A stretch of DNA of 64,000 bases from Curtobacterium sp. VKM Ac-1395 (lineage in GTDB: Bacteria; Actinomycetota; Actinomycetes; Actinomycetales; Microbacteriaceae). The translations under genes and the position numbers were made by a program. Shown in pieces: positions 46,465-54,942 of this stretch. The stretch covers positions 907-64,906 of the forward strand of contig NZ_JADKRX010000011.1 of assembly GCF_015350975.1 (NCBI RefSeq), written 5' to 3'. The notes below the pieces were generated by a model that made no database searches, was not told the origin of the DNA, and worked only from the letters and a program-made list of their open reading frames with translations. Within the stretch, counting starts at the first letter, position 1, and the number at the start of each line of letters is the position of its first letter.

Positions 46465-46515
46465 GGGGTGAGGTTGGTTCGTCTCGGGCTCGGCTTCAGC
46501 GCCCAGACGGTCTGC

Positions 46516-48000
46516 TCAGCGGCGCGGGCTCTCGGCGGGCGGGTCCTCGGTCGGAGTCACCAGGAGGGCGGCGGCGATGTTCGCGGCATCGAGCACGACG
46601 CGAGTCAGGGGCTCGATGTCGAGATGGCCGCGGTTCATCTCGAGGAGCTTCGCGGCAGCGTGCGCGTAGGCCACGTACCAGTCCTCTGGCGGAAGCTCCC
46701 CCGCGGGGATCGCGAAGGTCCGGAGTCCGAACCCCACTGCTTCGCGTGGCATCCAGCGGGCGCTCGTCCCGGGTGCGAACCGCGGGACGTCGAACTCGGG
46801 GGTCCCCATCGTCACGCTGCTGTGGTGGCGGATGTCCTCTGCGGTGGGTGCGATCCGCCCGGCGTCGACGAGCGGCGCGGTGACGATCGCGTACACCGAT
46901 GCTGGCGCCACGAACAGCGGGTACTCGGTCGCATCGCCCACCGCGAAGCGCTCACCGTCCGGCCCCTGCCCCATCCTGTTGACGCGGCCCTGGTACTCCG
47001 GGGAAGCGTTCTCGACACCGCGGAGCGCAGCCACCTGCGCCGCCCGTCCCGCGAGCGACCCGAGGACGGTCAACACGGTCTCGGCGTGCAGACCTTGCGG
47101 GTCCTCGAACACCGCTGCTGCGTGCGCGAGGATGCCGTCGCCCACGGCTCGCGCGCGGGCGAACCGGTCGTCGGCGATCGTCATCGGCGGGGTGGTTGCC
47201 GCGCTGGGGGACGCTGCTGCTCCGTCCGGTGCTGCTGCCTGAGGCTCTGTTCCCTCCCGCGGAGGCATGTACTTCGCCATCGCGTTCGCGCTGTCGAGCG
47301 CCACCCGGGTCAGGCTCGCGAGGACGGCTGGCTCCGCCCGGTACTGATCGAGGATCGTCTTCACCGCGAGCGCGTAGGCGACGTACCACTGCGTCACGGG
47401 CAGCCGTCTGGAGTGCTGGATGGCGAGGGCCCGACCGCAGTGCTCGAGCGCTTCGCGGGGGAGCCACCGCACACTCGTGCCCGGTTCGAGCCGCGGGACC
47501 ACGAACGCGTCCGTCCCGATGGCCTGCGCGGCACGCACGGTCAGGTCCTCGGCCGACGGCGCCGTCCCGCCGACGGACCGCAGCGGTGTGGTGACGATGT
47601 TCCAGACGCTGTACTGAGCGTCGAAGAGCGGGAAGGCGATGGCGTCGCCCATGAGCGCCCGAGCGCCGTTCGCGCCGTCGATCACGAGGTCCGTGCGCGA
47701 GGTGTAGTCCGGGTCGCCGGACCGCTTGCCCATCACGAGCGCGGCCTGGGTACCGAGGCCGGTCATCGCACCGAGCACGGTCACGGCGCTCTGCGGATCG
47801 AGGTCGGCTCCGTCGGTGAACGACGTCGTCGTCAGTGCGGCGAGCCGCCGGCCCATGAGCGTCGCGTACGCCAGCGGATTGGTCGTCGCTTCGGCATCGG
47901 CCTGCGCGAGCCACCGGTCGAGCTCGGTGTCCTGCCCGGCGCCGTCGCCCGTCGTCGCTGCTGCGCCGTCAGCCTGCGCGCGCCGTTTCCGTCCGAACAC
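46516..48000 (-). CDS. hypothetical protein with tandem duplicated domain
   Basis: 494 residues from GTG 48000 with AAGGGGGAA upstream. Two homologous halves are joined by an Ala/Pro linker (about residues 255-275). Matching pairs include VTVLGAMTGLGTQAAL / LTVLGSLAGRAAQVAA, AFPLFDAQYSVWNIVTTPL / EYPLFVAPASVYAIVTAPL, VPRLEPGTSVRWLPREA / VPRFAPGTSARWMPREA, and WYVAYALAVK / WYVAYAHAAA. Soluble, no signal peptide. Not recognised. Confidence 0.75.
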   Translation of the reverse strand: MFGRKRRAQADGAAATTGDGAGQDTELDRWLAQADAEATTNPLAYATLMGRRLAALTTTSFTDGADLDPQSAVTVLGAMTGLGTQAALVMGKRSGDPDYTSRTDLVIDGANGARALMGDAIAFPLFDAQYSVWNIVTTPLRSVGGTAPSAEDLTVRAAQAIGTDAFVVPRLEPGTSVRWLPREALEHCGRALAIQHSRRLPVTQWYVAYALAVKTILDQYRAEPAVLASLTRVALDSANAMAKYMPPREGTEPQAAAPDGAAASPSAATTPPMTIADDRFARARAVGDGILAHAAAVFEDPQGLHAETVLTVLGSLAGRAAQVAALRGVENASPEYQGRVNRMGQGPDGERFAVGDATEYPLFVAPASVYAIVTAPLVDAGRIAPTAEDIRHHSSVTMGTPEFDVPRFAPGTSARWMPREAVGFGLRTFAIPAGELPPEDWYVAYAHAAAKLLEMNRGHLDIEPLTRVVLDAANIAAALLVTPTEDPPAESPRR

Positions 48001-48104
48001 GATTCCCCCTTCGCTCGGTCCATCGTGGCCTGGGCCGCGCGGCGGATCGAGCCCGCATCTGGGGGGCTTGTGGTCGCTCCGGTGCTGTCCCCGCGACCGC
48101 ATTC

Positions 48105-48148
48105 CGGACTGGAGGCGCGGTGCCAGCTGGCACCGCGCCTCCAGTCCG
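48105..48148. terminator. palindrome family copy, 44-bp perfect
   Basis: A perfect palindrome of 22-bp arms with no spacer (CGGACTGGAGGCGCGG... mirrored). It sits between two minus-strand genes, after the stop of the 63-residue membrane protein. Confidence 0.85.
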
Positions 48149-48181
48149 ACTCGGACGCAAGCCTGTCCGCCACCTGCCACG

Positions 48182-48373
48182 TCAGCGCTGGTGAGTGCGT
48201 CGGCCCCTCCGCGCTTCCAAGACGAACTTGGCACCGAGGCCGGCCCCGATCACGACGACGGGGGTGCCGATGACGAAGACCGCCGATGATGCCTCGGGGG
48301 CGCTGGAGGCGATCGCGAGCAGTGCTGCGAGCGCAGCGATGACGATCAGCAGGTACAGCAGCCATGCGCGCAT
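48182..48373 (-). CDS. small two-helix membrane protein
   Basis: 63 residues from ATG 48373 with AGGAAAGGA upstream. TM1 at about 3-21 (AWLLYLLIVIAALAALLAIA) and TM2 at about 31-50 (AVFVIGTPVVVIGAGLGAKF), then a basic tail (EARRGRRTHQR). Function unknown. Confidence 0.65.
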   Translation of the reverse strand: MRAWLLYLLIVIAALAALLAIASSAPEASSAVFVIGTPVVVIGAGLGAKFVLEARRGRRTHQR

Positions 48374-48435
48374 GAGGATTGTCCTTTCCTGCTTCGGGTC
48401 AGAAGGGCTCGACAGTTCTAGACTGGTACTGCAGT

Positions 48436-49338
48436 ATGTCAAACAACACCACGACTCTTGCGGCGCGAGGGTCGCAGCTCGGCCCCAGAGGGAGGCACCA
48501 AGTGCGGAATCCGATGGAGCGCTCCGGGCATTGGCGCGCGAGTGTTCGCACTGCCGACGGCTGGCGGACCGTCCGCGGGCCCCGCGGGCCGTACGCCGCC
48601 GCTTCGATGCTCGAGTGGGGGAGCATCACGAAGGGGCTCGTGGGTACGACCGCCTGTCTCACGCTCGGGGTCGAGCGGCCGGTCGTGCACTACCTCCCCG
48701 GTGTGCCCGACGCCGAGATGACCGTTGCTGATCTCATCCACCACACCTCGGGTCTGCCGCGGCTTCCAGCCACGATGCGCGACCGCCTGTTCGCTGACCC
48801 CTACCGAGAGGCTGTCGGGGTTCCTCTGGACCTGGCAGCGGCGGTACCGGTCACTTCCCGAGGCCAGTTCGTGTACTCGAACCTCGGGTACGCCCTCCTC
48901 GGTGCAGTGCTCGACGAGGTGCACGGCGACTGGTTCGCCGCTGTACGCCAACACGTCTTCGAGCCAGCGGGGATCAGCTCTGCGGTACTCGTGCCTGCCC
49001 CGGCAGAGCGCGTGGTGCCGAAGTTCCTCGGTCGTGCGATCACGCCGTGGGCGCTCGGGGAGTCGTCGTTCGCGGCGGCAGGCGGCGTCTGGTCGACGTT
49101 CGACGACCTCTGTCGCTACGCCGACTGGGCGCTCGAGGCTGGCGCTGGGGGCGCTCGCACGGTGAGCTGGCAGCGGCGAGGGGCATCGACCTGGATCAAC
49201 GGCGAGGTGCGAGCGGCAGGAGCGGTCATCGCCAACGCGGCAGGAGCCACCGCGGTCGTGCACGCGCTTGCGAAGGCTCCGCATGCAGCCGACAGGATCG
49301 CCACGGAGCTCATCAAGCACGAGGTGCGGCGCCGGTGA
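48436..49338 (+). CDS. serine beta-lactamase-like hydrolase, possibly incomplete
   Basis: 300 residues from ATG 48436, a few bases after TAGACT (48419-48424). The family motifs S63-x-x-K66 (WGSITKGLVG) and Y147-S-N149 (FVYSNLGYALLG) are present, plus LIHHTSGLP. The third box (HxG or KTG) is missing: the C-terminal ~60 residues are short and lack the usual strand. So it may be an esterase-like or inactive member. No signal peptide. Confidence 0.75.
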   Translation: MSNNTTTLAARGSQLGPRGRHQVRNPMERSGHWRASVRTADGWRTVRGPRGPYAAASMLEWGSITKGLVGTTACLTLGVERPVVHYLPGVPDAEMTVADLIHHTSGLPRLPATMRDRLFADPYREAVGVPLDLAAAVPVTSRGQFVYSNLGYALLGAVLDEVHGDWFAAVRQHVFEPAGISSAVLVPAPAERVVPKFLGRAITPWALGESSFAAAGGVWSTFDDLCRYADWALEAGAGGARTVSWQRRGASTWINGEVRAAGAVIANAAGATAVVHALAKAPHAADRIATELIKHEVRRR

Positions 49339-49386
49339 GACGGCCGACCAGCTGCCTGAGTGTCACACGCACACCGGCGGGTGGAG

Positions 49387-50946
49387 TCAAGCCGGTACGA
49401 CCTCCGCCACGACGCTGCGGACGTGCGCGAGGACGTCGGCGGCTGCGGAGACGGGCCGGCGGGCGGCGATGTAGCCGTCCGGGCGGATGAGCGCGACCGC
49501 GTCGTGCGCGGGCGCGTACCGGGATGCGGCATGGCCCTGCGAGTCCTCGATCGCGCCGGCGCCGATCCGGTGGACGTGGACGTCTGCAGGCGCGGCTTCG
49601 AGCGCACGCATGTCCTCGGGGTCGTCCGAGAAGACGAAGACCGTCCAGTGGGGGCCTCGGAGGAGGTCGAAGGTCGAGCCGGCGAAGCCGTGGCCCCGGA
49701 GACCCGTCGCGTACGGTGCGCGAACGGCGGGCTGGTCGTCGAGGGACAGGGGGTTCGGGGCGTAGCGCAGGGACAGTCCGGTCGTGTCGTCACCGCCCAT
49801 GCCGTCGAGTCCGCGGTCGACTCCTTCCGCGCCACCGGTCGCGCCGGCGCGGAACGTGTGCATCTTGTCCGTGCTCATCTCGAGGACGGAGGCGGCGATC
49901 GGACGGCGCTCCAGTTCGTACGTGTCGAGGAGAGCGGGGTCCGCACCCTGGACGACTGCGGCGAGCTTCCACCCGAGGTTCCAGCTGTCCTGGATCCCGG
50001 TGTTCATGCCCTGCCCTCCCGCCGGCGAGTGCGCGTGGGCTGCATCGCCGGCCAGGAACACCCGCCCGACGCGGTAGTGGTCCGCGAGACGGACGTTGGC
50101 GCGGTAGAGCGAGAGCCAGGTCGCTTCCTTCAGGGTCACCCGGTCCTTCCCGAGGTGGTCGTCGAGCAGCTGCTGGTACAGCTCGAGCGACGGCGGTTCC
50201 GCGTCGTCGCCGGCTTCGGTCGTCGACTGCCACTGCCAGAGGTCCGTCGTCGGGAGCGGGGTGAGCCCGATCATGCCGTGACTGGTCGGCAGGATGTACT
50301 GCCGCCCGTGGTCGAGCCCTTCGAGACGGACGTCGCCGAGGTACCAGCGATCGTGCATCGTGAAGCCGTCGAACGCCACGCCGAGTGCGTGACGGATCGT
50401 GCTCCTGCCTCCGTCCGCGCCGACGACCCAGCGAGCGCGGATCGTCTCCGGGCCGTCCGGTCCGTCGACCCGCACGTCCACGAAGTCGGCCTGCTGCTCG
50501 ATGTCGATGGCGGCGGTGCCGAACTCGACGTGGACACCGTCGAGCGCCAGCCGGTCCCGGAGCGGGCCCTCGACGTCGAACTCGCTGATCCAGAGGGTCT
50601 CCGGGTACGCGGTCGTGGTCGGGTCGGACACCGGAACGGTGATGGGTTCTCGGTCGATCACGGTGCCGTCGTCGGTGATCATCCGGACCGGCAGCTTCGT
50701 GACACCACGCGTCAGGACCTCGTCGGCGACGCCGAGGTCGTCGAGCACCTCGAGACTCCGTGGTTGCAGGCCCTTCCCGCGCGAGGCGACGCTCGGCACG
50801 TCGAACCGCTCGATCACGCGGACACAGGTTCCGCGCCGGGCGAGGTCGCAGGCGAGCGTGAGCCCCGTGGGGCCAGCCCCGACGATCACGACGTCCGTCA
50901 CGGTGGTCGGGCTGGGGCTCGGGGTGGTGGGGGTGGTGTGCGGCAT
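49387..50946 (-). CDS. FAD-dependent aromatic hydroxylase (group A monooxygenase)
   Basis: 519 residues. The FAD-binding GxGxxG (VVIVGAGPTGLTLACDLARR), the DG motif (VVGADGGRSTIRHALG) and the GD motif (GDAAHAHSPAGGQGMNTGIQD) place it with PHBH-type hydroxylases that use NAD(P)H and oxygen. Some relatives inactivate rifampicin; the C-terminal thioredoxin-like domain is also present. GGAAGG precedes the ATG. Divergent from a TetR gene with a palindromic operator between, so probably induced by its substrate. Confidence 0.88.
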   Translation of the reverse strand: MPHTTPTTPSPSPTTVTDVVIVGAGPTGLTLACDLARRGTCVRVIERFDVPSVASRGKGLQPRSLEVLDDLGVADEVLTRGVTKLPVRMITDDGTVIDREPITVPVSDPTTTAYPETLWISEFDVEGPLRDRLALDGVHVEFGTAAIDIEQQADFVDVRVDGPDGPETIRARWVVGADGGRSTIRHALGVAFDGFTMHDRWYLGDVRLEGLDHGRQYILPTSHGMIGLTPLPTTDLWQWQSTTEAGDDAEPPSLELYQQLLDDHLGKDRVTLKEATWLSLYRANVRLADHYRVGRVFLAGDAAHAHSPAGGQGMNTGIQDSWNLGWKLAAVVQGADPALLDTYELERRPIAASVLEMSTDKMHTFRAGATGGAEGVDRGLDGMGGDDTTGLSLRYAPNPLSLDDQPAVRAPYATGLRGHGFAGSTFDLLRGPHWTVFVFSDDPEDMRALEAAPADVHVHRIGAGAIEDSQGHAASRYAPAHDAVALIRPDGYIAARRPVSAAADVLAHVRSVVAEVVPA

Positions 50947-50985
50947 GACGCTGCCTTCCGGTTCGGAGCACGGGGTTGTGCCGGA

Positions 50986-51016
50986 GTTTTCACACTACAC
51001 CGTGTAGTTCCAAAAC
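50986..51016. promoter_or_regulatory. TetR operator, 31-bp near-palindrome
   Basis: Centred on C51001: inner ACTACAC/GTGTAGT and outer GTTTT/AAAAC pair perfectly; only the three bases between them do not. The right inner arm lies where the -35 of the TetR promoter should be. Confidence 0.78.
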
Positions 51017-51024
51017 TGGATGGC

Positions 51025-51030
51025 TACAGT
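51025..51030 (+). promoter_or_regulatory. -10 element of TetR gene
   Basis: TACAGT, 6 nt before ATG 51037. Confidence 0.5.
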
Positions 51031-51036
51031 CGGGGT

Positions 51037-51657
51037 ATGGCCGTTCCCACCCGTGCTCTCCGCCCGAGCTCCGAACGGAAGCGGGCGGCGATGCTCGACG
51101 CTGCCCGGGACCGCTTCCTGGTGGACGGCTACGACCGCACGTCCGTCGATGCCGTCGCCGCGCAGGCGGGCGTCTCGAAGCGGACGGTCTACGACCACTT
51201 CACGGACAAGGACGGACTGTTCGCCAGCGTCGTGGAGCAGGCGTCCGCGGCGTTGCTGTCGTCCGTCGAGGAGGCTGCCGACCAGGAGCTCCGAGTGGAC
51301 CGCGATCTCACCACCGCACTCCTGGCGTTCACACGACGGATCGCCACCCAGACGCTGCAGTCGTCCGACTACGCCGTCGTGAAGATGCTCCTCGAGTCGG
51401 GGCGGTCGGTCCCCGCGTCCGGGGCGGATCTGGCACGTGACCCCGAGCAGCTCATCGCGGACCGGTTCCGCGAGCTGGCCGACGCCGGCGTGATCCGCGC
51501 GGCGAACCCGCGGCGGGCCTCCGAGCACTTCACCGCCCTGACGTTCCTCCTCGCACTGAACGCACCGGGACTCGACGCCGCCGCCGTCGACGCGGTCTTC
51601 GTCGACGGCGTGGACGCCTTCGTCCGTGCGTACGGCGCCGAGCGCGCGGCTTCGTGA
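51037..51657 (+). CDS. TetR-family transcriptional regulator
   Basis: 206 residues. Helix-turn-helix: RKRAAMLDAARDRFLVDGYD, VDAVAAQAGVSKRTVYDHF. The C-terminal part resembles AcrR/RutR-like ligand domains (FTALTFLLALNAP). It is the likely repressor of the FAD monooxygenase and of itself through the palindrome in the gap. It converges with mesD 30 bases away. Confidence 0.9.
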   Translation: MAVPTRALRPSSERKRAAMLDAARDRFLVDGYDRTSVDAVAAQAGVSKRTVYDHFTDKDGLFASVVEQASAALLSSVEEAADQELRVDRDLTTALLAFTRRIATQTLQSSDYAVVKMLLESGRSVPASGADLARDPEQLIADRFRELADAGVIRAANPRRASEHFTALTFLLALNAPGLDAAAVDAVFVDGVDAFVRAYGAERAAS

Positions 51658-51687
51658 GCTGAGCGCTGCAGTCCGCTCAGCGTCGGG

Positions 51688-52737
51688 CTAGCGTCCCGAC
51701 GGGACCGCGGTGCCGACGAGCTCCGCCCGGACGATGTCGGCTCCGGCCGACAACGCACCGAGCTTGTCGAGCGCGGCACCACGCGCGAGGGGAGCCATGC
51801 CGCAGTTGGAGCTCGGGATGAGCTTGTCGGCGTCGACGAACTCCAGGGCGCGACGGAGCACCTCCGCGACTTCCTCCGGGGTCTCGACGGCCTCGGTCGC
51901 GACGTCGATCGCGCCGAGCATGACCTTCTTCCCGCGGATGAGCTCGACGAGTTCGAGCGGGACATGGGAGTGGATGCACTCGAGCGAGACGATGTCGATC
52001 GACGACTGCTGGAGGAGTGGGAAGGACTGCTCGTACTGGCGCCACTCGGCCCCGAGCGTCTCCTTCCACCTGTTGTTGGCCTCGATGCCGTAGCCGTAAC
52101 AGATGTGCACGGCGGTCTCGGCGCGGAGGCCCTCGGCAGCGCGTTCGAGCGCGGCGACGCCCCAGTCCTGCACCTCGTCGTGGAAGACGGTGAAGGCGGG
52201 CTCGTCGAACTGGATGACGTCGACGCCGGCGGCTTCGAGTTCGCGCGCTTCCTCGTTGAGGATCGTGGCGAACTCCCACGCCAGCTTCTCGCGGCTCTTG
52301 TAGTGCTGGTCGGAGAGCGTGTCGATCATGGTCATCGGGCCGGGGAGCGCCCACTTGATCGGGCGGTCGGTCTGGCTCCGCAGGAACGCAGCGTCCTCGA
52401 CGAACACGGGCGCCCGGCGGCTCACGGCACCGACGACGGTCGGGACGGCAGCGTCGTACCGGTCACGGATCCGGACGGTCTCCTTGCGGTCGAGGTCGAC
52501 CCCGTCGAGGTGCTCGATGAACGTGGTGACGAAGTGCTGGCGGGTCTGCTCGCCGTCGCTGACGATGTCGATGCCGTGGCGTTCCTGCTCGTGGACGGCG
52601 GACCGGAGTGCGTCCTGCTTGCCCTCGGTCAGTGCCGTCCCTTCCAGCAGCCAGGGGGACCAGAGCCGCTCGGGCTCGGCGAGCCAGGACGGTTTCGGCA
52701 GGCTGCCGACGATGGAGGTGGGCAGGAGGGTGCTCAT
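51688..52737 (-). CDS. mesD: MesD-type folate-independent methionine synthase
   Basis: Corresponds to the C-terminal catalytic core of MetE and methylates homocysteine with a non-folate donor. 349 residues. Zinc ligands H211 and C213 (AVHICYGYG), E253 (SLECIHSH) and C312 (SSNCGMAPLA) match MetE. The N-terminal half of MetE is absent. It is next to a DUF1852 (MesX) gene, the combination described as the MesD/MesX oxygen-dependent system. Same operon as mesX, 29 bases downstream. Confidence 0.87.
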   Translation of the reverse strand: MSTLLPTSIVGSLPKPSWLAEPERLWSPWLLEGTALTEGKQDALRSAVHEQERHGIDIVSDGEQTRQHFVTTFIEHLDGVDLDRKETVRIRDRYDAAVPTVVGAVSRRAPVFVEDAAFLRSQTDRPIKWALPGPMTMIDTLSDQHYKSREKLAWEFATILNEEARELEAAGVDVIQFDEPAFTVFHDEVQDWGVAALERAAEGLRAETAVHICYGYGIEANNRWKETLGAEWRQYEQSFPLLQQSSIDIVSLECIHSHVPLELVELIRGKKVMLGAIDVATEAVETPEEVAEVLRRALEFVDADKLIPSSNCGMAPLARGAALDKLGALSAGADIVRAELVGTAVPSGR

Positions 52738-52766
52738 GTGCAGGTGGTTCCTGTCGTTGGGGGAGG

Positions 52767-53774
52767 TCAGTGGGTGAGAGCGGCCTGAGCTGTGGGCGAC
52801 AAGGCCCACTGCTCGAGGAGTGCTCGGTGCGGCTCGACGAGGTGCTCCTCGGTGTACCGGCCCTGGGTGATCGCGAGGCGGCTCCGTTCCTCCCGGTCGT
52901 AGGTGACGGACGGCGTGGAGAAGTCCGTGTGCGCCAGGCTCGGGCGGTAGGTGCTCGGAGCGGCGGTGTTCGCGTTGTAGATCTCCGGTCGGTAGATCTT
53001 CTGGAACGTCTCCATGGTGCTGATCGTGCCGATGAGCTGCAGGTCCGAGTAGTCGTTCGCCACGTCGCCGCGGGAGTAGAACGCGAGGGGCGCCTTCCCG
53101 CCGGCGGGCATGAAGTAGCGGACCTGCATGCCCATCCGACCGAAGTAGTCGTCGGTGAGGGAGGAGTGCTCGTGCTCGTACTCGGCACCGAGGACCGGGT
53201 GGACGTACTCCGTCTGTCGGTAGGTCTGGCTCGTCGAGACGCTGATGCACACGACGGGCTCGACGCTGAAGTTCGACCGGAACGCCGAGGACTCCAGGAA
53301 GCGCTGGAAGAGCTGTCCGTGGAGCTCGCCGAAGTCGGACGGGACCGAGGACAGCGACGGCAGCAGGACGGCGAAGTCGTAGTCGCGCAGGTACGAGGAG
53401 AAGTTGTTGCCGAGGATCCCCTGGTGGCGCTCGCCGGTGTGCTGGTCGAGGATCGCGACGTCGAGCATCTCGAGCAAGGGGAACTCGCCGGCAGAACCCT
53501 GGTCGACGAAGTGCGCGGTGACCGAGACGATGTCGAGCTCGACCCGGAAGCGGTCGCCAGCCGAACCGGCAGACCCGTCCGACCCGGCCGGGATGCCCGA
53601 CGCGAGCTCGTTGCAGCGCCGGTCGATCATGCCGATGGCCGTGCGGAGGTTCTGCTGACGGTGCTCACCGCGCGCCAGGTTGGCGAAGTTCGTGGTCAAC
53701 CGGGAGCTGTCCGCGGGGGAGTAGTCCTCGTCGAACCGCGTCCGCGTGATGCTGAAGGTCAGGTCATTCGCCAT
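52767..53774 (-). CDS. mesX: MesX (DUF1852) protein
   Basis: 335 residues beginning MANDLTFSITRTRFDEDYSP, the DUF1852 signature. MesX is needed with MesD for methionine synthesis and is thought to help supply the methyl group in an oxygen-dependent way. A Gly/Ser insert (IPAGSDGSAGSAGD) interrupts the domain near residue 65. Divergent from a LysR-type gene that probably controls it. Confidence 0.85.
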   Translation of the reverse strand: MANDLTFSITRTRFDEDYSPADSSRLTTNFANLARGEHRQQNLRTAIGMIDRRCNELASGIPAGSDGSAGSAGDRFRVELDIVSVTAHFVDQGSAGEFPLLEMLDVAILDQHTGERHQGILGNNFSSYLRDYDFAVLLPSLSSVPSDFGELHGQLFQRFLESSAFRSNFSVEPVVCISVSTSQTYRQTEYVHPVLGAEYEHEHSSLTDDYFGRMGMQVRYFMPAGGKAPLAFYSRGDVANDYSDLQLIGTISTMETFQKIYRPEIYNANTAAPSTYRPSLAHTDFSTPSVTYDREERSRLAITQGRYTEEHLVEPHRALLEQWALSPTAQAALTH

Positions 53775-53803
53775 CCCCCGAGCATGACGGGACGAGCGGG
53801 TCA

Positions 53804-53817
53804 TCGGGTAATCCCGA
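53804..53817. promoter_or_regulatory. candidate LysR-type operator
   Basis: TCGGG-TAAT-CCCGA inverted repeat in the 72-base gap between mesX and the LysR gene. Confidence 0.5.
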
Positions 53818-53834
53818 ATCGCTATGCGCTGGTA

Positions 53835-53840
53835 TAGCCT
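53835..53840 (+). promoter_or_regulatory. -10 element of LysR gene
   Basis: TAGCCT within TATAGCCT, 6 nt before ATG 53847. Confidence 0.5.
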
Positions 53841-53846
53841 CCGCCT

Positions 53847-54788
53847 ATGGCCCGGGTCTCGAACGACATCACGCTGCAGCAACTCCGGTACTTCATCGAG
53901 GTCGCGACGGAGGGCTCGATCAGCGCAGCCGCCGATCTGCTGTACGTCGCGCAACCGACCCTGTCCGCGGCGATGAAGGACCTCGAGACGCGGATCGGGC
54001 GCCCGCTGTTCGTCCGGTCGGCCCGCGGGGTGGTGCTCACCGTCGACGGCGTCGAGTTCCTCGGGTACGCCCGACAGGTCGTCGAGCAGGTCTCCCTCCT
54101 CGAACAGCGCTACGTCGGTGGGCAACCGTCGCGTCGGCTGCTCGGGGTGTCGGCGCAGCACTACTCGTTCGCCGTGGAGGCCTTCGTCCGCATGGTCGAT
54201 GCGGCGGCCGCGGACGAGTACGAGTTCTCCCTCCGCGAGACCCGCACCTGGGACATCATCGAGGACGTCCGCACGCTCCGGAGCGAGGTGGGCATCCTCT
54301 ACCGCAACGACTTCAACCGGCAGGTCCTCGGGAAGCTGCTCCGGGACGCCGGCGTCGTGTTCACCCCGCTGTTCATCGCGGAGCCGCACATCTTCGTCGC
54401 CAAGCGGAACCCGCTCGCGTCCCGGAAACGTGCGACCCTCGCCGAAATCGCGGACCTGCCTCGGCTCACGTTCGACCAGGGCGCGAACAACTCCTTCTAC
54501 CTGGCCGAGGAGATCCTGTCGACGATGTCGAGCAAACGGGAGATCCGCGTCTCGGACCGGGCGACGATCTTCAACCTCATGATCGGCCTCGGTGGGTACA
54601 CGATCTCGACGGGGCTCATCAGCGACGACCTGGACCCCGAGATCGTCGCCATCCCGCTCGACGTCGACGAACGCATCGAGATCGGGTGGATCGCCCACGC
54701 CTCGGTCCCGCTGACCGTGCAGGCGCAGGCGTACTTGGAGGAGCTACGCGCGGTGGTCACCAGCTACGGCGTCGAGCCGCTGGGGTGA
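53847..54788 (+). CDS. LysR-family transcriptional regulator
   Basis: 313 residues with the LysR helix-turn-helix at the N-terminus (LQQLRYFIEVATEGSISAAA, QPTLSAAMKDLETRIG) and a periplasmic-binding-like effector domain. Divergent from mesX-mesD, so it is the likely activator or repressor of methionine synthesis by that pathway, perhaps sensing a sulfur metabolite. Followed by a strong terminator. Confidence 0.9.
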   Translation: MARVSNDITLQQLRYFIEVATEGSISAAADLLYVAQPTLSAAMKDLETRIGRPLFVRSARGVVLTVDGVEFLGYARQVVEQVSLLEQRYVGGQPSRRLLGVSAQHYSFAVEAFVRMVDAAAADEYEFSLRETRTWDIIEDVRTLRSEVGILYRNDFNRQVLGKLLRDAGVVFTPLFIAEPHIFVAKRNPLASRKRATLAEIADLPRLTFDQGANNSFYLAEEILSTMSSKREIRVSDRATIFNLMIGLGGYTISTGLISDDLDPEIVAIPLDVDERIEIGWIAHASVPLTVQAQAYLEELRAVVTSYGVEPLG

Positions 54789-54801
54789 GCAGGCGGGCAT
54801 C

Positions 54802-54843
54802 GGACGGGAGGCTCGTGGCGGGCCCGCCACGAGCCTCCCGTCC
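54802..54843. terminator. palindrome family copy, 42-bp perfect
   Basis: 21-bp perfect arms around GGGCCC, with outer GGACGGGAGGCTC. It lies 14 bases after the LysR gene stop. Confidence 0.85.
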
Positions 54844-54942
54844 GTCCGGTGTCCTGCCCGCTTCTGCCAGGTCCGAGCAGTTACCCTGAGCCCGCCAGGA
54901 CCTCGGTCGTGAGCGACAACCCGAACCGCATGCGGAGGCACC

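Noticed and set aside
45352-48273. 973-codon plus-strand frame
   Set aside because: Low-complexity antisense of the CynX-like transporter and the duplicated-domain gene.
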